Shown here: positions 37,756-46,434 of the stretch, in pieces
How the letters are laid out: every line of letters begins with the position of its first letter
How positions within the stretch are numbered: position 1 is the stretch's first letter
Assembly (NCBI GenBank): GCA_018195615.1
Contig: JAGTPG010000001.1
Coordinates: 248,001-312,000 of the forward strand
DNA length: 64,000 nucleotides
DNA from: Streptomyces tuirus
GTDB lineage: Bacteria; Actinomycetota; Actinomycetes; Streptomycetales; Streptomycetaceae
Direction: 5' to 3'
The notes under the pieces: generated by a model
What the model was told of the DNA's origin: nothing
The model's input: only the letters and a program-made list of their open reading frames with translations
The model's database searches: none
Translations under genes and position numbers: made by a program

Positions 37756-38640
37756 ATGCAGTTCCAGCAGCTTCAGTACTTCGTGGCCGTCGCCGAGACC
37801 CGGCACTTCACCCGGGCCGCCGATCTGGTCCATGTCGCGCAGCCGTCGCTGTCGCAGCAGATCAAGGCGCTGGAGCGGGAGCTGGGCGCGGACCTGTTCC
37901 TGCGGGCACGCGGCAACATCACGCTCACCGACGCGGGCGAGGCGCTGCTGCCGCTGGCCCGGCGCATCCTCGCCGACGCGGACACGGCACGGCACGAGGT
38001 GCAGGAGCTGGCGCAGCTGCGGAGCGGGCGGGTACGGCTGGGGGCGACGCCGAGTCTGTGCACGGGCTTGCTGCCGGATGTGCTGCGGGCGTTCCATGAT
38101 CGCTACCCGGGGATCCGGCTGCTGATCGAGGAGGGGGGCTCGCACGACCTGGTGCGTGAGCTGGCCCGTGGCGCGCTGGACCTGGCGCTGGTGGTGTTGC
38201 CCCTGCCGACGCCGTCGCCGGCGCTGACCACGGTGGAACTGCTGCGGGAGGATCTTGTCGTGGTCTCCTCGCCGGATGCCCCACGGCCCGGCCAGGGTCG
38301 CCGCACCGTGCGTGTCGCCGATCTGGAGGGCGAGCGGCTGGTGATGTTCCGGCACGGGTACGACCTGCGGGAGCTGACCGTGGCGGCGTGCCGGGCCGAG
38401 GGGTTCGAACCCGACTTCGCTGTGGAGGGCGGGGAGATGGACGCGGTGCTGGGTTTTGTCCGGGCCGGGCTGGGGGTGGCTGTGGTGCCTCGGATGGTGG
38501 CGGCGAGGTCGGGTCGTGGTCTGCGGGTGACGCCGCTGGCCAGACCCGGCCTCCACCGTACGATCGCGCTGGCTCACCGCAGCGATGTGGCACCGCCCAG
38601 GGCGGCCAGGGAGCTTCAGCGGATGCTGCTGGAGCGCTGA
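37756..38640 (+). CDS. LysR-family transcriptional regulator
   Basis: The 294-residue protein begins MQFQQLQYFVAVAETRHFTR with a winged helix-turn-helix (AADLVHVAQPSLSQQIKALE). It ends in a periplasmic-binding-like effector domain (VRLGATPSLCTGLLPDVLRA, FVRAGLGVAVVPRMVA). The start follows GTAGGAG. It is divergent from sdhCAB with 83 bases between, the arrangement expected for a regulator of that operon. The ligand may be a C4 acid, but this is inferred from position only. Confidence 0.88.
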   Translation: MQFQQLQYFVAVAETRHFTRAADLVHVAQPSLSQQIKALERELGADLFLRARGNITLTDAGEALLPLARRILADADTARHEVQELAQLRSGRVRLGATPSLCTGLLPDVLRAFHDRYPGIRLLIEEGGSHDLVRELARGALDLALVVLPLPTPSPALTTVELLREDLVVVSSPDAPRPGQGRRTVRVADLEGERLVMFRHGYDLRELTVAACRAEGFEPDFAVEGGEMDAVLGFVRAGLGVAVVPRMVAARSGRGLRVTPLARPGLHRTIALAHRSDVAPPRAARELQRMLLER

Positions 38641-38668
38641 CGTGCCCGGAGCGCCGTAGCGTGTGCGC

Positions 38669-38719
38669 GCCGTTCGGGGGTGCGGGCCGTTCGGGGGTGC
38701 GGGCCGTTCGGGGGTGCGG
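38669..38719. repeat. Perfect 17-bp tandem repeat, three copies
   Basis: GCCGTTCGGGGGTGCGG occurs three times head to tail at 38669-38685, 38686-38702 and 38703-38719. It lies between the convergent lysR and GGDEF/EAL genes and runs into the inverted intergenic repeat. It is probably an expansion of that repeat's edge. Confidence 0.8.
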
Positions 38720-38757
38720 GTCGTCTGTGGCTGGTCGCGCGGTTCCCCGCGCCCCCG
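38712..38757 (-). repeat. Inverted copy of the Streptomyces intergenic repeat
   Basis: On the minus strand this reads GGGGGCGCGGGGAACCGCGC, then GACCAGCCACAG and GACCCGCACCCC. It shares the GGGGCGCGGGG, GCGCGACCAGCC and CCCGCACCC blocks with the copy at 34196-34264. The GCGCGGGGAACCGCGC part can fold as a short hairpin and may help terminate one or both convergent genes. Confidence 0.55.
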
Positions 38758-38769
38758 AAGGAGGCCGGC

Positions 38770-40913
38770 TCAGCCCGTGGCGTCCACCAGGGCCAGTTCG
38801 TGCAGGCGGTCCGGGGGCCCGGTCGCGCGTAGTACCAGCCCTGGGCCGTGTCGCAGCCCAGTATGCGGAGTTGTTCGGCCTGGGCCCCCGTCTCCACCCC
38901 CTCCACCGTCACCGCCAGGTCCAGGCTGTGGGCCAGTGACACGATTCCCTCAACGATCTTGAGGTCGACGGGGTCGGCCGGGAACTGTTGCATGCTCTGG
39001 GTGAAGGAGCGGTCCAGCTTGAGGATGCTGACCGGGAGCCGGCGAAGGTTGGCGAGGTTGGAGTAGCCCGTGCCGAAGTCGTCGAGGGCGATGTCGACGC
39101 CCATCTCCGCGAGCCGGCGCAGCGGCTTGAGCAGGTCGTCGTCCGCGCCGATCAGGGCCGACTCCGTGACCTCCAGGCAGAGGGCGTCCGGTTCGATGCC
39201 CGTGCGCTCCAGGATGTCGACGGTGTCCTGGACCAGGCCGGGGTGGGTCAGCTGGCAGGGCGAGAGGTTCACGTTGATCCGCAGCGGGCCCATGGCCTCG
39301 GCGCCGCCGTGCAGTTCGCGCCACTCGCGGGCCTGGCGTACCGACTGCTCCAGGACCCAGCGGCCCAGGGGCACGATCAGGCCCGTGTGTTCGGCGAGCG
39401 GGATGAACCGGTCCGGACCGAGGACGCCGTGCTGCGGGTGCAGCCAGCGCACCAGGGCTTCGGCGCCGCGGACGCTGCCGTCGCCGAGGTGGACGAGCGG
39501 CTGGTACTCGATGAAGAACTCGCCCCGTTCCAGGGCCGTCGGCAGCGCCGTGGTGAGCCCGTGCCGGGTGATGGCGCGGGCATCGGCCTCCGGGTCGGCG
39601 AGTTCGAAGCGGTTGCCGCCGGCCGATTTGGCCCGGTACATGGTGATGTCGGCGCTGCGCAGCACCTCCGCCGGGCTGCGTTCCCCGGCCGGGCCCTCGA
39701 CGATGCCGATGCTGCCGCGCACGGTCAGCTCCCGGCCGTCGACGCTGATCGGGGCGAGCAGCGCGTTCATGATGCGGGCGGCGAGTTCGTCGACCTCGCG
39801 CTGGGTGTCGGGGCCCGTGGTCAGGGCCACGAACTCGTCACCGCCGAGCCGGGCGACCATCTCGCCGGGCGCGGTGGCGCAGGACTGGAGCCGGTCGGCG
39901 ACCTCCACCAGCAGCCGGTCGCCGGCGGCGTGGCCGAGGCTGTCGTTGACGGTCTTGAAGCCGTCCAGGTCGAGGTAGCACAGCCCGAACCGCTGGCCTT
40001 CCCCGGCGCCCAGCGCCTTCTCCAGGCGCTCGAAGAAGAAGGTGCGGTTGGGCAGGCCGGTGAGGGCGTCGTGCGTGGCCTCGTAGCGCAGCCGCAGATT
40101 GAGCAGCCGCCGCTCGGTGGTGTCCTCCATCAGGGCCAGCTGGAACTGCGGATTGCCGTCGGCGTCGCGCAGCAGGGAGACCGTCAGATTGGTCCACAGG
40201 ACCGTTCCGTCAGGGCGGTAGAACGCCTTCTCCAGGTGGTAGTGCTCCCGGTCGCCGCGCACGAGTTCCTCATAGAGCCGCCAGGTCTGCGGGGCGTCGT
40301 CGGGGTGGGTCCACTCCCTGACGTTGCGGCTGCGCAGCACCTGCTCGGAGACGCCGAACATGCGCAGCAGCGCGCCGTTGACCTGGAGGATGTTGCCTTC
40401 GAGGTCGGCCATGCCGATGCCTATGGCCGCGCCTTCGAAGACGGCGCGGAAGCGGGCCTCGCTGGCGTGCAGGGCCTGCGCGACCACGCCCTGTGCCTTC
40501 AGGGCGGCCTGGGCGATGGCCTCCTGCTCGGCCAGCGTCCGCTCGCGCAGCGCCCGCGCGAAGCCGGCGGCCATCGCGTGCTGCAGTCGCGCGCAGCGGG
40601 CCCGCAGGTCCTCCTGGTCGCCGTCGCCGCCGCAGTACAGGACCAGGTAGGCGTCCACGCAGTCCAGCGTGCGGCTGAGCGCCTCCGGGTCGGTGCAGTG
40701 CGCGTCCACGAGGGCGGCGCCGACCGCCCGGCCCGCGTCGGAGTCGAAAGCCCGGGCCAGCAGCGCCTCGCTCAACCTCCGGGCCAGGGGCCGCAGTTGG
40801 TCCTCGAACTCGGACCGGGTCGACGACGTCGAGGTCACCGGGAAGACCGCCCGGCTCCAGATCGTCGCGAACCGGCGCAGTCTGTCCTCCGGCCCGTCCG
40901 GTTCCGCGATCAC
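38770..40913 (-). CDS. rmdA: PAS-GGDEF-EAL cyclic-di-GMP enzyme, RmdA-like (one frame break at C-terminus)
   Basis: The GTG at 40913 overlaps the methyltransferase stop by four bases. Domains of the 714-residue corrected protein: a helical N-terminus (1-145), PAS (about 150-270, SEARFRAVFEGAAIGIGMAD), GGDEF (278-440, with ARLGGDEFVAL at 357-361) and EAL (about 465-705, AEALVRWLHP, LCLEVTESALI, IALDDFGTGYSNLANL). Motifs of both catalytic domains look intact. At a five-base G run (38813-38817) one base must be restored to end YYARPGPPDRLHELALVDAT; otherwise the frame runs on through repeats. The layout matches RmdA, a Streptomyces phosphodiesterase affecting development, as I recall it. Confidence 0.82.
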
Positions 40914-41722
40914 GCCGTACGCCCCACGCCCGCGAAACCGGAGAACGCGTACGGATCCTCGTCCTCCGGTGTGGTGTCGGGCCGCCAGCGCGGCATCGCC
41001 ACCAGTCCGGGTTCCACCATGTCGTACCCCTCGAAGAACCGCGCGATCTCCTCGCGCGAGCGCATGATCAGCGGGTTGCGGATGTCCTGGTACACGTTCA
41101 CCGCGCCCCCGGCCCGCTCGGGCGGCAGCGGGATGCCCTCGTACGAGGCATGGGTGAGCACGAGCAGGCTGCCGGGCGCGAGCGCCTGGCCCAGCTCGGC
41201 CACCGCCCCGTACGGGTCGTCCTCGTCTTCCACGAAGTGCAGTATGGCAACGAGGAGCAGCGCCACTGGCCGATTCAGGTCGATCAGCCGCTCCACCTGG
41301 AGGCTGCCCAGGATGTCCTGGGGCTTGCGGACGTCCGCCGCGACGATGTCCGCGTCGTCGTTGCCCTCCAGGACCGCCTGACTGTGGGCCACGGCCACCG
41401 GGTCGTGGTCGACGTACACCACGCGCGCGCCGGGGCGGGCGGCCTGGGCCACCTCGTGCACGTTGCCGAAGGTGGGGATGCCGGAGCCGATGTCCAGGAA
41501 CTGGGTGATGCCCTGGCCGGCCGCGTAGCGCACGGCACGGCGCATGAACGCCCGGTTCGCCTGACTGATCTTGGGGAGTCCCGGCATGAACTCCATGGCC
41601 CTGCGGGCCGCTTCCCGGTCGACCTCGAAGTTGTGCGATCCACCCAGGTAGTAGTCGTACATCCGGGAAACGCTGGGCACCGAGATGTCGATGCTCCGTG
41701 GAGCCCAGGCGGGACGCTCCAT
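40910..41722 (-). CDS. SAM-dependent methyltransferase (DUF574/Methyltransf_19 family)
   Basis: The 270-residue protein has the DUF574 pattern: PSVSRMYDYYLGGSHNFEVD, ANRAFMRRAVRYAAGQGITQ, FLDIGSGIPTFGNVHEVAQ (SAM-binding loop), VVYVDHDPVAVAHSQAVL and RPVALLLVAILHFVEDEDDP. This family is greatly expanded in Streptomyces and its substrates are mostly unknown. Translational coupling to a c-di-GMP enzyme is notable. The start at 41722 is the only ATG ahead of the first motif. Confidence 0.85.
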   Translation of the reverse strand: MERPAWAPRSIDISVPSVSRMYDYYLGGSHNFEVDREAARRAMEFMPGLPKISQANRAFMRRAVRYAAGQGITQFLDIGSGIPTFGNVHEVAQAARPGARVVYVDHDPVAVAHSQAVLEGNDDADIVAADVRKPQDILGSLQVERLIDLNRPVALLLVAILHFVEDEDDPYGAVAELGQALAPGSLLVLTHASYEGIPLPPERAGGAVNVYQDIRNPLIMRSREEIARFFEGYDMVEPGLVAMPRWRPDTTPEDEDPYAFSGFAGVGRTA

Positions 41723-42052
41723 CTATCTCTCCAAGGCGTAGGCGATCCGGTGTTCGAGCAGAGGCTACTGATCGCCCGCCAATGGAGCGACCCGAAACGG
41801 AAATTGACCATCCGTTCCCGGTCACTGCCTGCGGCACGTGCCGAATTGATACCCGCCCGCATGCCCTTCGAACACATGACGAACAGTGTTCGAGGCATTC
41901 CGGAGAGTTCCGGAGTGGAAGGGGAAGAGCGTCAGGAATTCGTTGAGTTCAGGTGAAGCACGGCAAAACGGTCCGCCCCTCCGTGGGGCACGGAGGGGCG
42001 GACCGGGTCGGCGTCGGAGTATGACGAGTTGATCAACCCTGGGGAGGTTTCA
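41723..42052. other. 330-base intergenic region between methyltransferase and lipoprotein genes
   Basis: Both flanking genes run leftward. The right part (41960-42052) holds the lipoprotein terminator. The left part is the methyltransferase leader and is AT-richer (ACGGAAATTGACCATCCG near 41797, GAACACATGACGAACAGTG near 41870), where its promoter should lie. No open frame with Streptomyces codon bias was seen. Confidence 0.4.
41969..42005 (-). terminator. Strong intrinsic terminator after the lipoprotein gene
   Basis: A perfect 17-bp stem (41969-41985 pairing with 41989-42005, CGGTCCGCC... against ...GGCGGACCG) with a 3-base loop. On the minus strand it is followed directly by TTTTGCC. It lies 48 bases past the lipoprotein stop. 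Confidence 0.85.
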
Positions 42053-43054
42053 CTACTTCTCCGGCGCGCCGACCGGCTTCCCGTCGGGCCGAATGGCGAA
42101 CCAGGTGCCGCCGACACCCTGACCGTTGGTGTCACCGGCCTTCTTGTCACCGGCGAAGGTGTAGATCGGGATGCAGTCGATCGACTGCTGCTTGATGCCG
42201 TCGGGGCGGTCGAAGACGACGTACCCCTGGTTGGGGGTGGACCCCTGAAGATCGATGCCCTTGGTGTCCTTCTCGTCGACCGGAGCGACGACGGGCCACT
42301 TGTCCAGGCAGGCTCCGGTGCACTCGGTCTTCATCGGCCACTGCGAGTCCTTCATGAACCGGTAGACGGTCATGCCGTTCTTGTCGATGACGATCTCGCC
42401 GAGCTCGGGGTCGTTGCGGGTGGACAGCCCGGGCAGGTCCCCGGCCTCGACTCCCTCGCCACCGGCCCCGCCCCCCTGCGCCTTCTTGCCGTCGGGGGCG
42501 AGCGCGTACCACTTGCCGCCCACGCCCTGGCCCTTGACGTCACCGGCGTTGACGTCCTTGGCGTAACGGTAGGCGGGCCAGCCGCCCACCGTGAGCTGCT
42601 TGGTGCCGTCGGCGCGGGTGACCGAGCCGAGCAGCGCCTTGTCGATGCCCTCGCCGGCCTCGGCGTCGTCCGCGGGCACCGGCGGCCAGGTCTTGGCGCA
42701 GTCGCCGTCACAGTTCGACTTGGGCGGCTGCTCGGTGTCCTGGTCGAACCGGTACAGGGTGAGACCCAGACTGTCGGTCACGACCTTGCCGACGCTCTCG
42801 CTGGTGGAGACGGACAGCTTGCCCGCGGGGTTGGACGTCGACGGGCTCGACGGGCTCGGTGAGGCCTGGGCGCCGGCGCCGGTGCCGCCCACCGCGTTCC
42901 CGGTGCCGATGCTGCCGTAGTCCCCGCCGGGCGCGGCCGTGGCGCCCACGTTCTGACTGGCCGCCGGAGGGCTGTCCTGGCCGCACGCCGTCGTCAGCGC
43001 CATCACCGCCGCGGCGCTCGCCACGAGCGAAGCGCTCCGCCAGGAGGTCTTCAT
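42053..43054 (-). CDS. Lipoprotein with four secreted-repeat (PF03640-like) units
   Basis: This 333-residue lipoprotein starts at ATG 43054. The lipobox is ALTTACGQ (Cys near residue 24), followed by a Ser/Pro/Gly-rich tether. The body has two tandem pairs of repeats: GLTLYRFDQDTEQPPKSNCD with CAKTWPPV, then GWPAYRYAKDV with GQGVGGKWYALAPDG; and MTVYRFMKDSQWPMKTECTG with CLDKWPVV, then IPIYTFAGDKKAGDTNGQGV with GTWFAIRPDG. Each unit has the YxF...C...C..W pattern of this family. It resembles the S. coelicolor lipoprotein I remember as SCO0930, a cell-surface protein of unclear, possibly electron-transfer related, role. A strong terminator follows. Confidence 0.82.
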   Translation of the reverse strand: MKTSWRSASLVASAAAVMALTTACGQDSPPAASQNVGATAAPGGDYGSIGTGNAVGGTGAGAQASPSPSSPSTSNPAGKLSVSTSESVGKVVTDSLGLTLYRFDQDTEQPPKSNCDGDCAKTWPPVPADDAEAGEGIDKALLGSVTRADGTKQLTVGGWPAYRYAKDVNAGDVKGQGVGGKWYALAPDGKKAQGGGAGGEGVEAGDLPGLSTRNDPELGEIVIDKNGMTVYRFMKDSQWPMKTECTGACLDKWPVVAPVDEKDTKGIDLQGSTPNQGYVVFDRPDGIKQQSIDCIPIYTFAGDKKAGDTNGQGVGGTWFAIRPDGKPVGAPEK

Positions 43055-43308
43055 CGTCAACAACTCCCCATAATCCCAAGGGTGTTGCAGCGCCCTGCTG
43101 CGCCGCCGCACGGCCATGAGTACGGACGGGGGTGGCGCTCGTGTTCAACCACCGGCCAAATTTCTTTCCGGAACCTGTGACGAGCACCGCGCACACCTGT
43201 GCCCGTCGAAAGCCGTGCGGGCAACCGCTGATCAAACCTCCGACACCGAACATCCCCCTTTCGGGGCAATCCCCTTGCACTCCGGCGCGTCCCGGCGGAA
43301 CAAGGCTC

Positions 43309-43939
43309 ATGATCTTCGTCGTGCATGGACCCCTATCGACCCAATGCGCCCTCGCCGCAAGGGCCTTGGCGGTGGTGACCCTGACCTGGGCGCTCGTCGG
43401 CGCACCGGCCGGCGGCGGCCGACGCCTGCGCGTACGCCTCGACGGGGCCGGACGGCACGGAGGCGGTGGCCTTCGCCGGAAGCAAGACCTGGCCGACCAA
43501 ACCGCCGTGCCCGACACCCACACCGACCCCCACGCCCACGCCGGAACCCCCACCACCGAAACCGACGCCCACCCCGACACCTTCCCCGGACCCGACACCG
43601 ACACCGACACCGCCGAAGCCCTCGCCGCCGCCGGAGCCGACACCCACGGCCCGGCCGAAACCGCCACCACCACCCGATCCACGGCCCGCGGCGCCCCCGC
43701 CGCGCCCGGTCCCCAGGCCCGTACCTCCGCCATCCCCTCCCGCTCCCCCGGCACCGGCTCCAGCACCGGCACCGCCGGCCGAGCCCAGGCCGCGTCCGAC
43801 CGCGACGCCGGTGCACTATCCGGCGTACCGCGCCGCGCCGCGTCCACGGCGAGCGAGCAACACCCTGTCGCCGCTCACCTTCGTCCTGCTCGTCACGGTG
43901 CCCGCGGTGGTCGCCGTCGCCGCGCTGCGCGCGCGCTGA
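43309..43939 (+). CDS. Secreted proline-rich protein with C-terminal anchor (frame break after signal peptide)
   Basis: The signal peptide (ARALAVVTLTWALVGAPA) lies in one frame, while the mature protein lies in another: ADACAYASTGPDGTEAVAFA, then GSKTWPTKPPCP and about 75 residues of Pro/Thr/Lys repeats such as PTPTPTPEPPPPKP. The join is within GGCCGGCGGCGG (43411-43424) and needs one base removed (or two added), the opposite sense to most breaks in this window. A hydrophobic C-terminal helix (LTFVLLVTVPAVVAVAALRA) with a final Arg suggests membrane anchoring, with the Pro-rich stalk outside. The exact start (ATG 43309 or GTG 43321) is uncertain. It precedes the DUF4239 gene by 24 bases. 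Confidence 0.6.
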
Positions 43940-43963
43940 TCCCTGAAGCTCTGGAGGCACCTC

Positions 43964-44728
43964 TTGCCGGAATGGCTTGTTCTCACCCTCGCGATGCTGG
44001 CCGCCTGCGTCGTGGTGGTCCTCATCACCCTCGTGCGGCACCGCACAGCGGCCGACGACGAGGACCCCAGCGAGACCCCGGACGTCATCGAGTACATGAC
44101 GATGTGGATCGGTGTGGTGTACGCCATCGTCCTGGGCCTGGCGATCGCCGGAGTCTGGGAGGGACGCAGCGCCGCCCAGGACCACGTCCAGGCGGAAGCC
44201 ACCGCACTGCACGAGATCTCGGAGCGGGTACGGGTCTACCCGGCCGACGTACGCGACCGCATCCGGGACGACATCCAGACGTATGTGAGCCACGTCGTCA
44301 CCACCGAGTGGGACACCATGGCCGACCAGAGCCAGGTCACCGAGCGCGGCGGCGAGCTCTTCGAGCGTGTCCGCCAGGACGTCACCGACTACCGTCCGGC
44401 GTCGGACTTCGAGGCCCAGGCCTACCAGCCGCTCCTCGACCAGGTGACCATGGCGAGCCAGGCCCGGATCGCCCGGGCGGAGTCGACCGGGGAGACGATG
44501 CCGGGCGTGGTGTGGTTCGGGCTGATCGCCGGAGCCGTCGTCACCATCGGGATGATCTTCGCCCTCCAGATCCGCAGAACGACGCGTGAACTGGTCCTCG
44601 CCGGTCTGTTCTCGGCGCTCATCGCCTTCCTGCTGTTCCTGATCTGGGACTTCGACTCGCCGTACAGCAGGGGCGTGACCGCCTCGGCGGACCCGTTCCT
44701 CAACCTCTTCCCGGGCGCCGGGGACTGA
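43964..44728 (+). CDS. DUF4239/bestrophin-like membrane protein
   Basis: The 254-residue protein has four hydrophobic segments: residues 4-24, 46-66 (MWIGVVYAIVLGLAIAGVWE), 184-205 and 210-230. A soluble helical region rich in acidic residues lies between the pairs (HEISERVRVYPADVRDRIRD). This is the DUF4239 layout, a family with a bestrophin-like arrangement and no settled function. The TTG start at 43964 is supported by GGAGG seven bases upstream and by the absence of any ATG before the first helix. It is likely cotranscribed with the Pro-rich anchor protein. Confidence 0.78.
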   Translation: MPEWLVLTLAMLAACVVVVLITLVRHRTAADDEDPSETPDVIEYMTMWIGVVYAIVLGLAIAGVWEGRSAAQDHVQAEATALHEISERVRVYPADVRDRIRDDIQTYVSHVVTTEWDTMADQSQVTERGGELFERVRQDVTDYRPASDFEAQAYQPLLDQVTMASQARIARAESTGETMPGVVWFGLIAGAVVTIGMIFALQIRRTTRELVLAGLFSALIAFLLFLIWDFDSPYSRGVTASADPFLNLFPGAGD

Positions 44729-44868
44729 CGGCAACCGCGCCACGGACCCGGGCCGGGGGCGAGCGACACCCCGTCGCCGTCCCCCGGCCACGGTAACGGT
44801 GGTTCCCCCGGGTGGCCCACACGCGTGCCCCGTTCGCGCGACAGCGATCGCGCCGCCGATCACATGTT

Positions 44869-44880
44869 CTTAGCGTTTTG
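44869..44880 (+). promoter_or_regulatory. Candidate promoter motif CTTAGCGTTTTG
   Basis: It lies 67 bases before the start at 44948 and differs by one base from CTTAGCGTTCTG at 46376-46387, upstream of the sortase gene. It stands out as AT-rich against its surroundings. No sigma factor is assigned. Confidence 0.3.
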
Positions 44881-44947
44881 GGCATCGAGGTGCGTGTGAC
44901 GTGAGCGGAACAGGTCCGCGGCTGCTCCTCGGGGACCGGAGGTCACC

Positions 44948-45487
44948 ATGCGCGCGATAGGGGTCGCTTCGGCCGTACTGCTGGGTGCCGGCGCCCTGAC
45001 CGCCTGCGTGCCGGCCGCCGGCGCGACGGACCGGACCGATTTCGGCTTCAGCGTCGTGCCCTCCACCGTCGCGCCGGGCGGTCAGGTCACGCTGCGGGTG
45101 AACCGCAACGCGTGCCGAGGGGAGGCGGCGGTCTCCTCACGGGTCTTCGACGTGGTCACCATCGCCTCCTGGCAGTCGTGGGCGACGGCCGAGGTCGACT
45201 GGGACGCCGAGCCCGGCGCCGTGTACGACGTGGAGTTCGCCTGTGAGGAGTCGAGGGGCACCGTACGCCTGACCATCGCCGGCGGCCGTCCGACGGGCCA
45301 CCCGGGCCACCCGGATCACCCGACGCACCACGGCGGCCACCCGTCGAAGGGCGTGCACGCCGGTGCGGGCGGCACCCTCGCCGGCTTCGACCTCAAGGAG
45401 ATCGGCCTCGGCGCCGCGCTCATCGCCGGTTCGCTCGGGGCGGCCTACCACGTGGCGCGCCGCCGCACCGATGAGGACGCTCCCTGA
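44948..45487 (+). CDS. Exported His-rich envelope protein with C-terminal membrane helix
   Basis: The 179-residue protein has a signal sequence with a possible lipobox (GAGALTACVPAAG). A beta-rich extracellular domain follows (FGFSVVPSTVAPGGQVTLRV, with CRGEA and FACEES as a probable disulfide). Then comes a His/Pro tract (GHPGHPDHPTHHGGHPSKGV) that might bind metal. A C-terminal helix and Arg-rich tail (AALIAGSLGAAYHVARRR) close it. The APGGxVTLRV plus C-terminal anchor pattern is repeated in the convergent neighbour. It lacks an LPxTG motif. GGAGG lies before the ATG. Confidence 0.65.
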   Translation: MRAIGVASAVLLGAGALTACVPAAGATDRTDFGFSVVPSTVAPGGQVTLRVNRNACRGEAAVSSRVFDVVTIASWQSWATAEVDWDAEPGAVYDVEFACEESRGTVRLTIAGGRPTGHPGHPDHPTHHGGHPSKGVHAGAGGTLAGFDLKEIGLGAALIAGSLGAAYHVARRRTDEDAP

Positions 45488-45506
45488 CCGGTGCCCCGCA
45501 CCGCTC

Positions 45507-45556
45507 AACGGCCTTCGGCCCCGGATCCGTCGAGGGATCCGGGGCCGAAGGCCGTT
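45507..45556. terminator. Perfect 22-bp bidirectional terminator
   Basis: 45507-45528 (AACGGCCTTCGG...) is perfectly complementary to 45535-45556 across a 6-base loop. It sits between the stops of the two convergent envelope genes (45487 and 45598). The arms carry AAC and GTT at their ends, so each strand ends the hairpin with GTT. Confidence 0.85.
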
Positions 45557-45597
45557 GCCGTGCGAGGCGACCGATCCTGGGGGTGCGGAGCGCGGCG

Positions 45598-46083
45598 TCA
45601 GATGCGCCGCTCGGCGCGGCGGCGCATCCAGAACACGCCGCCGCCGACGACCGCGGCGGCCACCAGGCCGCCCCCGATGGCGATGTCGGTGGGGGTCGCG
45701 CCGGTGGTGCTGCTGCCGCCGATACCGCCGCGGACACCACCGATGACGGAGAAGGCGTGCGGCTTGGTCAGCCTCCTGCCGTCACAGGTGACCGTGATGT
45801 CGTACGGTCCCGGGCGGGCGTTGTTGTTGATGGTGGCGGTGCCCTTCGCCGTGTGATTGGTTCCGCGGACCGGCGACAGCTTCGTCGGCGAGAAGGCGTT
45901 GGAGGTCGCCGTGCCGCCGTTGCGGCAGCCGTCGACCGTGATGGTCAGCTGGCCGCCGCGGGCGATCACGCTGGGCAGGGCGACGATGTTGCTGGGTGAG
46001 TCCCACGCGACGGCCGCGGGGGCGGAGAGGCCGAGGGCGGCGACCGCGGCGCCGGCGACCGCCAGGGCACGAGTGTCAGGCAT
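45598..46083 (-). CDS. Exported envelope protein with C-terminal membrane anchor
   Basis: The 161-residue product starts at ATG 46083 after GGAGG. The signal peptide (ALAVAGAAVAALGLSAPAAV) precedes AWDSPSN. The mature domain (ALPSVIARGGQLTITVDGCR, then GPYDITVTCDGRRLTKPHAF) has two cysteines. A Gly-rich spacer and one helix with a basic end follow (IGGGLVAAAVVGGGVFWMRR). It is built like the convergent protein at 44948 and may be a distant paralogue. There is no LPxTG-type motif, so it is not an obvious substrate of the adjacent sortase. Confidence 0.68.
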   Translation of the reverse strand: MPDTRALAVAGAAVAALGLSAPAAVAWDSPSNIVALPSVIARGGQLTITVDGCRNGGTATSNAFSPTKLSPVRGTNHTAKGTATINNNARPGPYDITVTCDGRRLTKPHAFSVIGGVRGGIGGSSTTGATPTDIAIGGGLVAAAVVGGGVFWMRRRAERRI

Positions 46084-46434
46084 GTGAACCTCCGCGGAAG
46101 ACGCCCCGGGACCCGTCCCCGGTCGATCGGCGAGAAAGCGCCTCCCAGAAAGACAGTCAGTTGCCTTTCCCTCAGCCGCATTTCGGGAATGGTCCGTCCT
46201 GGTGATCAAGCACACCGCGCGAAAACCGCACAATCGGATATCGCCGCAGGTCACCGACCGTCAGAAATTTCCTCGCGGTGGCAACTCGGATGGCGCACCA
46301 CATCTCGGACGGCGCACCGGACATCGAGGCGACCACCCATTCGCCCCTGCCCCGTCGCCGCTTTCGCGCGCGGGACTTAGCGTTCTGATATGCGCGAATG
46401 ACACGGCGACGGCCGCGTCGAGAGGGGATGGCGA
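46084..46434. other. 351-base divergent promoter region between envelope gene and sortase
   Basis: It separates two outward-facing starts and has no convincing gene. CTTAGCGTTCTG at 46376-46387 (48 bases before the sortase start) matches the motif upstream of 44948. An AT-richer block around 46205-46275 (AAGCACACCGCGCGAAAACC, CGGATATCGCC, CAGAAATTTCC) may hold the other promoter. No clear operator palindrome was found. Confidence 0.4.
46376..46387 (+). promoter_or_regulatory. Candidate promoter motif CTTAGCGTTCTG upstream of sortase
   Basis: Eleven of twelve bases match the motif at 44869-44880, in the same orientation. It lies 48 bases before the sortase start and is followed by ATATGCGCGAATG. 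Confidence 0.3.

Noticed and set aside
44948..46083. LPxTG-type sorting motifs in the envelope proteins next to the sortase
   Set aside because: None found in either C-terminal region; the substrate claim was therefore not made.
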